From an uncultured Propionibacteriaceae bacterium (GTDB lineage: Bacteria > Actinomycetota > Actinomycetes > Propionibacteriales > Propionibacteriaceae), in NCBI GenBank assembly GCA_945875065.1, contig CAMCJC010000130.1, positions 1-7,082 on the forward strand: a stretch of 7,082 bases of DNA, written 5' to 3'. Numbering within the stretch: the first letter of the stretch is position 1; each line of letters starts with the position of its first letter. This document shows positions 1 through 5,219 of this stretch, in pieces. A program made the translations under genes and the position numbers. Under the pieces are notes generated by a model. The model searched no databases. It was not told the origin of the DNA and saw only the letters and a program-made list of their open reading frames with translations.

Positions 1-102
1 CAAGGCCCGACAACCGGCGACTTGGTAGCTATCGAGCGGGAATGGATACAGCTCAAAGAAGCGCTGCATGAGGTCAGTCACGGCATCAAACTACCGGACT
101 AA
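1..102 (+). CDS. C-terminal fragment of an unrecognised protein
   Basis: The plus frame starting at base 1 is open for 33 codons and ends in TAA at 100-102; the 5' part lies outside the window. The peptide ends in a charged, helix-like stretch (GDLVAIEREWIQLKEALHEV) followed by SHGIKLPD. I do not recognise the family. The region is about 56% GC with roughly 64% GC at third codon positions, visibly lower than the neighbouring genes, which could mean an acquired or weakly expressed gene. It converges on the lipid kinase gene with a 4-base overlap, so this side of the window is a boundary of the minus-strand operon. A short open frame at a window edge can occur by chance, so the call is only moderately supported. 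Confidence 0.45.
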   Translation, partial: QGPTTGDLVAIEREWIQLKEALHEVSHGIKLPD

Positions 103-1013
103 GGCACGAAAACGGTCAGGGCGCCCGGATCGGCCTCCACCACCACCGGAACCTCGCCGAGCTCCTCGCCGTCTCCCATGACGAACAGGCCGTCGCCGGC
201 GATCTCGACCCGCCGCGCCCGCACCTGCTCGACCGCCGGGTGAGCGACGAACTTGCCCGAGTACATCGACGGCAACAGCCGCAACAGCACGGTGCGCGGC
301 ACCGGACCGACGATCGTTACGTCTAGCCAGCCATCAGCGGAATCCGCGCCGGGCGCGATCCGCATGCCGCCGCCGAACATTGAGGTGTTGGCGACCGCGA
401 CGAGCATCGCCTCCTGCCTGCGCTGCACCCCGTCGAGCATCAGGTCATAGTGCAGGGGCGAGAAGCTCGCTAGTTCGCGCAACGCGATATACCCGTAGGA
501 CAAGGGTCCGAATCGCACACGAATGCGGTTGGTGGCGCGGTTCACTCGCGCGTCATAGCCGGTGGAAACGACCGCTCCGACGTGTCGGGTCGGGAAAGTG
601 GCGTTCGAGATTCTGGCCAGGTCGACGGTGCGGGTCTTGCCCGCGACGATCGCACCGACCGCCTCGTCGACGGTGCGAGGGACGCCGATACCGCGGGCGA
701 AGTCGTTGCCCGTGCCTGCGGGGATGAGCCCGAGGGTCGTGACGGTGCCGGCGGCGGCATTGAGCCCGAGGTGAGCCATGCCGTCACCACCCATCACGAG
801 CAGCGCGTCGCCCGGGCGGCTCTGGAGGGCCGCGGTACGGGTGAGTTTCTCGGCATCCGCCCAAGAATTGGAGGAAATGATGTTCAGATCGGCGGTTGGA
901 ATCTGGTCGCGTAGCCGTCTAGCCACCTTCGGAAGCATCCGACCGGCCCGACCACCACCCGAGCGCTCGTTGACCACGAGGGTCAGCAAGCGCGGCTTGG
1001 CTAGCTCGCTCAC
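99..1013 (-). CDS. Diacylglycerol kinase family lipid kinase (DagK/YegS-like)
   Basis: The 304-residue product has the DAGK catalytic fold of soluble bacterial lipid kinases. The nucleotide-binding glycine motif GGDG is at residues 75-78 (here followed by Met where the family usually has Thr), PAGTGNDFARGIG is at 98-110, and the family's second-domain motif GGGMRIAPGADSADGWLDV is at 214-232. The N-terminal NERSGGGRAG matches the usual NPxSGxG entry loop. Such enzymes phosphorylate diacylglycerol or a related lipid at the inner face of the membrane using ATP; the exact substrate cannot be read from the sequence. The start is GTG at 1011-1013, overlapping the tatC stop as GTGA, with only a weak ribosome site, so translation is probably coupled to tatC. 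It is the last gene of the pafB-to-kinase operon. Length is normal for the family. Confidence 0.9.
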   Translation of the reverse strand: MSELAKPRLLTLVVNERSGGGRAGRMLPKVARRLRDQIPTADLNIISSNSWADAEKLTRTAALQSRPGDALLVMGGDGMAHLGLNAAAGTVTTLGLIPAGTGNDFARGIGVPRTVDEAVGAIVAGKTRTVDLARISNATFPTRHVGAVVSTGYDARVNRATNRIRVRFGPLSYGYIALRELASFSPLHYDLMLDGVQRRQEAMLVAVANTSMFGGGMRIAPGADSADGWLDVTIVGPVPRTVLLRLLPSMYSGKFVAHPAVEQVRARRVEIAGDGLFVMGDGEELGEVPVVVEADPGALTVFVP

Positions 1014-1882
1014 CGTCCGTCGTCCACGTCGATCTGGAACTCCTTGGCTGTGGTCTCCGAGATACCCTTGCGCTTGTCGAGCATCCGGCAGATGAGCTCA
1101 GCCAGGAAGAACAGCACGGTCACGGGGACAGCCATCGCAAGCATGGAGAATGGGTCGGTTGAGGGGGTCGCGATGGCCGCGAACACGAAGGAGCCGAAGA
1201 ACACGCCCTTGCGCCATCGCTTGAGTTGATACCCCCTAACGATGTTCATGAGGTTCAGGGCGACGACGATCACCGGGAGCAGGAAGGAAGCCCCGAACAC
1301 GAGGATGATCTTGAGCTCTAGCATCACGAACTCGGACATGTCCTGGTAGTTCATGACGCCTAGGCCGGTCGGGGTAAGGCTCAGCATCACCGCGATGCCT
1401 TTGGGCCATACGAAGTAGCCAAGGGCGCACCCGGCTAGGAACAGGGGGGTTCCCGCTCCAAGGAATGCCAGCGCATATTTCTTTTCCTTGGCGAGCAACC
1501 CGGGGGCGACGAACGCCCAGATCTGGTACATCCAGATCGGCGTGGTAAAAATCAGGCCGCACATGATCAGTACAACCACGCCGAGGGTGAACGGCCCGGT
1601 CACGCCGTTGTTGGCGAGCTGGAGCATCGCCTCTTCGTTGGCGGCTTGCACGTCGTTTCGAGCGACCGTATACGGGTGCATGATGAACAACACGAGCGGG
1701 CGGTAGAACACCGCCGACGCGGCGGCCGCCAGCACGAGCGCTAGGGCGGAAATGGTGACGCGGTAGCGGATCTCGCGCAGGTGATCGCCAAGCGACATGC
1801 TGCCGTCGGGGGCGTCCGCCTTCGGGGGGCGAAGCCAGCTCAGGCGACGCCGCTGGGGTTGCGCGGCTGGCTGCTGGGTCAT
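1010..1882 (-). CDS. tatC: Sec-independent (twin-arginine) translocase subunit TatC
   Basis: The 290-residue polytopic membrane protein is the receptor subunit that binds twin-arginine signal peptides and, with TatA, exports folded proteins. The N-terminal cytoplasmic signature SLGDHLREIRYR is at 30-41. Six hydrophobic segments follow, at roughly 42-62, 99-121, 142-160, 190-212, 227-241 and 246-266. The first cytoplasmic loop carries TTPIWMYQIWAFVAPGL at 113-129, followed by KEKK at 132-135, matching the family's PxxxYQxWAFxxPxL...E region used in signal recognition. A proline- and glutamine-rich N-terminal extension of about 28 residues precedes the signature, and the C-tail is charged. The ATG is four bases after the tatA stop without a clear ribosome site, which suggests translational coupling. 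A separate tatB is not present in the window, as is common for actinobacterial tatAC operons. Confidence 0.97.
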   Translation of the reverse strand: MTQQPAAQPQRRRLSWLRPPKADAPDGSMSLGDHLREIRYRVTISALALVLAAAASAVFYRPLVLFIMHPYTVARNDVQAANEEAMLQLANNGVTGPFTLGVVVLIMCGLIFTTPIWMYQIWAFVAPGLLAKEKKYALAFLGAGTPLFLAGCALGYFVWPKGIAVMLSLTPTGLGVMNYQDMSEFVMLELKIILVFGASFLLPVIVVALNLMNIVRGYQLKRWRKGVFFGSFVFAAIATPSTDPFSMLAMAVPVTVLFFLAELICRMLDKRKGISETTAKEFQIDVDDGR

Positions 1883-1886
1883 GGGC

Positions 1887-2213
1887 TCAGTTCTGGGTAC
1901 CGGTTTCCCGGGCGCGCAGGGCGTCCTCGCGGGCCTTGAGTTCGGCTTCCTTCACGGCCTGTTCGCGGGCCTCTAGCTCGCGCTGTCGACGAACAAGGTC
2001 GTCCTCAGTGGCGGTCTTGGTGTCGACGATCTCGGCTTCGACGACCTCCTCGGCGTCCTTTTTCTCAAGCTCGTCGGCGGACTTGACTTCCTCCTTGAAC
2101 TCGCGGATGGAACGCCCCACCCCCTTGCCCAGCCCGGCGATACGGCTTCCGCCGAACAGGACCAATGCCACGACCAGGATGATGAGCAGTTCGGGCCATC
2201 CAAGACCAGCCAT
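1887..2213 (-). CDS. tatA: Sec-independent translocase subunit TatA
   Basis: The product is 108 residues: a short N-terminus with the polar/PE element (GWPELL, residues 5-10), a single membrane helix at about 8-21 ending in the conserved FG pair at 20-21, then the amphipathic helix GLGKGVGRSIREFKEEV at 27-43. These are the defining TatA features; TatA multimers form or destabilise the membrane path for folded twin-arginine substrates recruited by TatC, encoded next. After the amphipathic helix there is an acidic linker (44-67) and then a long, highly charged stretch at about 71-104 (RRQRELEAREQAVKEAELK) that looks like a continuous helix or coiled coil, longer and more regular than the loose tail usual in the family. 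The start is ATG at 2211-2213 with an AGGGAG ribosome site five bases upstream. Confidence 0.95.
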   Translation of the reverse strand: MAGLGWPELLIILVVALVLFGGSRIAGLGKGVGRSIREFKEEVKSADELEKKDAEEVVEAEIVDTKTATEDDLVRRQRELEAREQAVKEAELKAREDALRARETGTQN

Positions 2214-2218
2214 TAGTT

Positions 2219-2224
2219 CTCCCT
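2219..2224 (-). promoter_or_regulatory. Ribosome binding site of tatA
   Basis: AGGGAG on the minus strand, five bases before the tatA ATG. It supports this start and suggests tatA has its own translation initiation even though the upstream genes are closely packed. Confidence 0.7.
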
Positions 2225-2253
2225 AGAGTTTCCATGCTTATGTTCTCGGCAGT

Positions 2254-2388
2254 CTACTTGCCAGCGACAACCGTAGCCTCCCCACGTGCGGGGTTTGCAC
2301 GTGGTCCGTCGAGCCGATTGGTCAGGACCTCGGCCTTCTCCGCGAGCCACAGGGGCGTGCAGTCCCCGGGCCTGGGGCAGCCGCGCAA
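2254..2388 (-). CDS. Small Cys-containing hypothetical protein between pafC and tatA; 5' end unresolved
   Basis: In the 209 bases between pafC and tatA, the minus frame ending in TAG at 2254-2256 is open back to a TGA at 2419-2421. It reads like protein, not a shadow: about 76% GC at third positions, higher than at first and second, and a sensible C-terminal half (PLWLAEKAEVLTNRLDGPRA). The part before it contains four cysteines spaced C-x4-C-x5-C-x5-C, at codons 2410-2412, 2395-2397, 2377-2379 and 2359-2361. Family unknown. The frame has no ATG or GTG; the only usual start is TTG at 2386-2388 (44 residues), which loses two of the four cysteines and lacks a good ribosome site. An ATG at 2424-2426 overlaps the pafC stop as ATGA, exactly as pafC overlaps pafB, but lies in another frame. 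One missing base between about 2403 and 2421 would join them into a roughly 57-residue protein. It may therefore be a frameshifted gene, a sequence error or a TTG-start gene. Confidence 0.5.
   Translation of the reverse strand: MRGCPRPGDCTPLWLAEKAEVLTNRLDGPRANPARGEATVVAGK
2282..2304. repeat. Perfect 8-base inverted repeat, arms each holding CACGTG
   Basis: CCACGTGC at 2282-2289 and GCACGTGG at 2297-2304 are exact reverse complements around a 7-base spacer. Each arm contains the self-complementary hexamer CACGTG. It could form a GC-rich hairpin in the tat operon transcript about 70-90 bases before the tatA start, but no run of T follows on the minus strand, so it is not a standard terminator. 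It also falls inside the small coding frame described above, where it encodes the near-symmetric peptide PRANPARG, so coding constraint may explain part of it. Confidence 0.6.
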
Positions 2389-2422
2389 GGCATCGCACCA
2401 GTGAATGCGACACGCCAGTCAG

Positions 2423-3358
2423 TCATGACGACGTCCCCGACTGTGTGTAATGGGCTAGGGCGGCGCGAGCCTCGGCGGCGGCCGCGTCGGCAATCTGGAT
2501 GTCCGCGACGAAGGTCACGGCTGATCCGAGCCGTAGCAGCAGCGCGATCGCCCAATCACGCGAGCCGATCGGAAGGGTGATCCGCAACTCGTCGCCGACC
2601 GATTCGACGCCGCTGATCGGATAGTGGTCCCGCAGCCACGCCGCTGCCTCGGTGACCTGCAGCGTCAGCTGGGTGGTCGCGTCGGCGAACCACTGACCGG
2701 TGGCCTGGTCAAGGCCGGAGTGTTCTCCGCAACACTCGTTGGTCGGCTCGCACGCGGTGATGCGGTCGAGACGGAAGCTGCGCCACGCCGCCCGCGGCCT
2801 CGACCAGGCGTCGAGGTAGGTGGCCCCGTCGCTGACGCGCAGCCGGGCCGGTTCGACCGCCACCGATCCGATGCCCTCTCGACCCCGGTGGGTGATGATG
2901 ACAACGCGGCGTTCTTCGATCGCCGTGACTAGGTTCGCTCGCACTCGTGCATCGCCCGAGGTAACGGTGACCTCGATTGCCTCCGGCCCTTTCCCCAAGG
3001 CCGACGAAAGCTTCGCGGCCGCCGTCGCTGCCGCCTTGGAGCCGAGCTCATCCAGCGCCCGCAAGGCGACGAGAAGGGTGGTGGCCTCGTCGGCGCGCAA
3101 GGTCATGGGGCGCGCCAGGACTTCGGTGTTGCCCACCCAAATCTCGCCGTCCTCGCGAGCGGCATCAATGTCGACTTCAAACAGGTCGTCGGGCAGTCCC
3201 CCGGGGAGCCCACAGAACTGCAGGACCTGGAGGTCTTTGAGGATCGTCGCTGGGGCCACGCCGAACGCGGTCGCCGTCTCCTGGATCGTGATACCCGGGT
3301 GTCCGCTGAGATAGGGCACGAGCTTCAGCAGCCGGCCGACCTGGTCGAAGGACCTCAT
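2423..3358 (-). CDS. pafC: WYL-domain transcriptional regulator PafC
   Basis: The 311-residue product has an N-terminal helix-turn-helix at about 8-60. This contains the PafC-typical stretch FCGLPGGLPDDLFEVDID at 48-65. The WYL domain lies at about 138-205 and includes YLDAWSRPRAAWRSFRLDRI at 181-200, where YLDAW stands in for the Trp-Tyr-Leu motif and the arginines around 193-199 correspond to the positively charged ligand face. A C-terminal extension (about 225-300) follows. In mycobacteria PafC pairs with PafB to activate DNA repair promoters independently of LexA; binding of single-stranded DNA by the WYL domains is the accepted trigger. A CEPTNECCGEH segment at 203-213 adds three cysteines just after the WYL core; I do not know that this is conserved. 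The ATG overlaps the pafB stop as ATGA, so the two subunits are probably made in coupled amounts. Confidence 0.92.
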   Translation of the reverse strand: MRSFDQVGRLLKLVPYLSGHPGITIQETATAFGVAPATILKDLQVLQFCGLPGGLPDDLFEVDIDAAREDGEIWVGNTEVLARPMTLRADEATTLLVALRALDELGSKAAATAAAKLSSALGKGPEAIEVTVTSGDARVRANLVTAIEERRVVIITHRGREGIGSVAVEPARLRVSDGATYLDAWSRPRAAWRSFRLDRITACEPTNECCGEHSGLDQATGQWFADATTQLTLQVTEAAAWLRDHYPISGVESVGDELRITLPIGSRDWAIALLLRLGSAVTFVADIQIADAAAAEARAALAHYTQSGTSS

Positions 3359-4254
3359 CGAGCCGCCCCCGCGACGTTTTCGAGCTGGGCGACGACTTCA
3401 GTCACGAGGTCCGCAGGGGCCAGGGCGACGGCGTCGGCCCCGAGCGCGCAGATCGCTCCCGCTATGCCGAAGCTCCGAGGCAGTTCGAACACCTCGAATC
3501 CGTCCGGCGCGCCCGTCTGGTCGGCGGCCAGCATTGCCGAGCCGACCAGATCCCGGCCCCGGCCCGTGCGCACCGCAACCCGGGCCGTCTCGTGGCTCGT
3601 CTCGAAGTCAGTGGGCACGACCTCAGGGGCCGTGAACGCGCCGGCTTCGCCCACCAGGCGTGGCGCGGTGCTCACTTTGTCGAGACGGAAGCGGCGGGCC
3701 GCGCCGCGCTCCAGGTCATGTCCGATCACGTACCAGCGGCCCCGGCGATTGAGCAGTCGCCACGGCTGCAGCCTGCGATGCTGCGTGCCGTAGCTGAAGC
3801 GCACCTCACGGCGCTCGACGATCCCCTGCCGCCAAAGCTCCAGGTGGTTCGCGGGCTCGAGCCGCGGGCAGAATGCCTCCAGTCGCGACGCGTCCGGTTC
3901 AGCCCCCGCGGCTTGGAGCGTCACCAGGGCTTGGCGCGTGGTATCGGCCGCGACCTGGTCCCGCCACACCGTCGCAGCGGCCCCGAGCGCGGCCAACTCC
4001 TCCGGCGTGAACGAGATCGGGGGCAGCTCGTAGGCAGCGCGATGGATCCCGTAGCGGTCACCGTCGGAATCGATCGGAACCCCTGCGGCCCTGAGATCGA
4101 GCTTGTCGCGCTCGAACGTCCGCTCGAAGTTGATGTCGTCTAGGCCGTGATAGCCCTCGATCATCTGCCGGATCCGCTCACGTGTCACCGGAGCGCGGGC
4201 GGCGAGGAGCATCACGAGCAGATTCATCAACCGCTCGGTTTTCTTCGCTGACAT
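3355..4254 (-). CDS. pafB: WYL-domain transcriptional regulator PafB
   Basis: The 299-residue product starts SAKKTERLMNLLVMLLAAR and has a winged helix-turn-helix at about 5-72, with FERDKLDLRAAGVPI at 47-61 typical of PafB-type regulators. A linker follows with SFTPEELAALGAAA at 81-94. The WYL domain at about 140-200 carries RRGRWYVIGHDLERGAARRFRLDKVS at 170-195; WYV at 174-176 is the name-giving motif and RFRLDK at 188-193 the basic patch. The C-terminal domain follows. PafB and PafC act together as the LexA-independent activator of the mycobacterial DNA damage response. The start is ATG at 4252-4254 with a strong AAGGAGG four bases upstream. It is the first gene of the operon and is divergent from gluQ across 44 bases, so the operon promoter should lie there. 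The proteasome accessory gene pafA, adjacent in mycobacteria, is not in this window. Confidence 0.92.
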   Translation of the reverse strand: MSAKKTERLMNLLVMLLAARAPVTRERIRQMIEGYHGLDDINFERTFERDKLDLRAAGVPIDSDGDRYGIHRAAYELPPISFTPEELAALGAAATVWRDQVAADTTRQALVTLQAAGAEPDASRLEAFCPRLEPANHLELWRQGIVERREVRFSYGTQHRRLQPWRLLNRRGRWYVIGHDLERGAARRFRLDKVSTAPRLVGEAGAFTAPEVVPTDFETSHETARVAVRTGRGRDLVGSAMLAADQTGAPDGFEVFELPRSFGIAGAICALGADAVALAPADLVTEVVAQLENVAGAAR

Positions 4255-4257
4255 GGG

Positions 4258-4265
4258 CCCTCCTT
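4258..4265 (-). promoter_or_regulatory. Ribosome binding site of pafB
   Basis: AAGGAGGG on the minus strand just before the pafB ATG is the strongest Shine-Dalgarno match in the window and fixes the pafB start. It touches the outer end of the inverted repeat at 4264-4288. Confidence 0.8.
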
Positions 4266-4288
4266 ACCGGATCTGAGGCTACCGGTAA
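4264..4288. promoter_or_regulatory. Inverted repeat TTACCGG-N11-CCGGTAA, candidate operator between pafB and gluQ
   Basis: TTACCGG at 4264-4270 and CCGGTAA at 4282-4288 are perfect reverse complements separated by 11 bases, filling more than half of the 44-base divergent intergenic region. The arms are 18 bases apart centre to centre, a little under two helical turns, a common layout for a dimeric regulator. The repeat covers the presumed -10 of pafB and the upstream part of the presumed -10 of gluQ, so a bound protein could affect both directions. The repeat is seen directly; its function as an operator is inferred and the binding protein unknown. Confidence 0.5.
4276..4281 (-). promoter_or_regulatory. 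Putative -10 element for the pafB operon
   Basis: TAGCCT on the minus strand fits the actinobacterial TANNNT -10 pattern and would give a leader of about 15 bases holding the pafB ribosome site. The best -35 match (CGGACA, 18 bases upstream, inside the start of gluQ) is weak. I found no good copy of the RecA-NDp motif bound by PafBC in mycobacteria. Confidence 0.35.
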
Positions 4289-4291
4289 CAA
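4286..4291 (+). promoter_or_regulatory. Putative -10 element for gluQ, suggesting a leaderless transcript
   Basis: TAACAA lies seven bases before the gluQ ATG at 4299. Transcription from it would begin at or next to the ATG, giving a leaderless message, common in actinobacteria. The only Shine-Dalgarno-like stretch, GAGG at 4293-4296, is just two bases from the ATG, too close to work well. The candidate -35 (TTACCG at 4264-4269) is poor. Confidence 0.35.
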
Positions 4292-4298
4292 TGAGGCC

Positions 4299-5219
4299 AT
4301 GTCCGTAGTAGACCGCTATGCCCCCTCCCCCACTTCCGACTTGCACCTGGGCAACCTCCGCACGGCGCTGGCGGGCTGGCTGTTGACCCGCGCGGCTAGG
4401 GGGTCGTGGGTGCTGCGGTTGGAGGATCTGGATCGCCCCCGGGTCAAGGCCGCCGGCGAGATGGCCGCCCGGCAGCTGGCCGACCTCAAGGCCCTCGGCC
4501 TGACTTGGGACGGGGTCGTGGTGAGGCAGTCGGAACGCCTGGACGCCTACCGGGACGCGCTCTCGATGCTCGGCGACCGGACCTACGAGTGTTTCTGCAC
4601 CCGCCGGGAGATCGCGGAGGCGGCATCCGCCCCGCACGGCGATGGCTACCGCCCCTACCCGGGAACCTGCTCCCAGCTCACCGAGGCCGAGCGGCAGCGG
4701 CGACGTCGCGAACGCCCCGCCGCGATCCGCATCCGCGCGGAGGGGGTCAGTTTCACGATCCTGGATCGTTTCGCCGGCGAGGTCTCCGGGATCGTAGACG
4801 ACTTCGTGCTTGTCCGGGGCGATGGCACCCCCGCCTACAACTTCGCGGTCGTCGTCGACGACCTATTTCAGAAGGTCACCCGCATTACCCGCGGCGCCGA
4901 CCTCCTAAGCTCCGCCCCGCGCCAGGCTTGGTTGGCCACCCAGTTCGGTGGCCAACCGCCGGTCTACTCCCATGTCGGGCTCGTGACGAACCGGGTGGGG
5001 GTGCGGCTGGCCAAGCGGGACGGTGCGGTCACTCTGGCTGATCTGCGCGCCGCAGGTTGGGAGATCGGTGAGGTCATTGCCGCGTTGACCGAATCCCTCG
5101 GGCTTGGGCGTCATGAGACGCTAGAAGGAGCCCTGGAGGCGATGCCGCCCCTTCCGGTGACGTTCTCGGCACCGGCCCTGTGGACCGGTGAACGTTTGAT
5201 TGCTACTGCGTCGCGGTGA
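4299..5219 (+). CDS. gluQ: Glutamyl-Q tRNA(Asp) synthetase
   Basis: The 306-residue product is a glutamyl-tRNA synthetase catalytic core without the C-terminal anticodon-binding domain, the hallmark of GluQ-RS. This enzyme activates glutamate and attaches it to the queuosine at position 34 of tRNA-Asp. RYAPSPTSDLHLGNLRTAL at 6-24 is the class I entry with HLGN (16-19) as the HIGH motif. LRLEDLDRPR at 39-48 is the glutamate/adenylate region. C98, C100, Y120 and C124 match the zinc site (C-x-C...Y-x3-C) of the E. coli enzyme, and RLAKR at 236-240 is the KMSKS-like loop. The reading frame is open further upstream, but that part overlaps pafB; ATG 4299 starts exactly at the conserved N-terminus. 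It is alone in its orientation between the FKBP gene and pafB, and its 3' end overlaps the FKBP gene end by 17 bases. Confidence 0.93.
   Translation: MSVVDRYAPSPTSDLHLGNLRTALAGWLLTRAARGSWVLRLEDLDRPRVKAAGEMAARQLADLKALGLTWDGVVVRQSERLDAYRDALSMLGDRTYECFCTRREIAEAASAPHGDGYRPYPGTCSQLTEAERQRRRRERPAAIRIRAEGVSFTILDRFAGEVSGIVDDFVLVRGDGTPAYNFAVVVDDLFQKVTRITRGADLLSSAPRQAWLATQFGGQPPVYSHVGLVTNRVGVRLAKRDGAVTLADLRAAGWEIGEVIAALTESLGLGRHETLEGALEAMPPLPVTFSAPALWTGERLIATASR

Noticed and set aside
2238..2270. A 10-codon TTG-start leader peptide frame with GGGGAGG six bases upstream, just after the inverted repeat
   Set aside because: The peptide has no runs of a regulatory amino acid and no antiterminator/terminator pair follows. 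The Shine-Dalgarno-like sequence is part of the 3' end of the small Cys-rich frame.
2213..2413. A 66-codon minus frame (GTG at 2413) whose TAA overlaps the tatA ATG
   Set aside because: The overlap is attractive, but the translation is rich in Arg, Cys and His with no recognisable pattern. The frame one base away has the better third-position composition, so this is its shadow.
4182..4298. Upstream extension of gluQ by 39 codons
   Set aside because: The extension overlaps pafB and its promoter region, has no synthetase similarity, and the conserved N-terminus begins at ATG 4299.
5170..5190. Hairpin CACCGG-N9-CCGGTG near the end of gluQ as an intrinsic terminator
   Set aside because: The stem is only 6 bases, it lies inside the coding region before the stop, and the following sequence has only a broken run of T.
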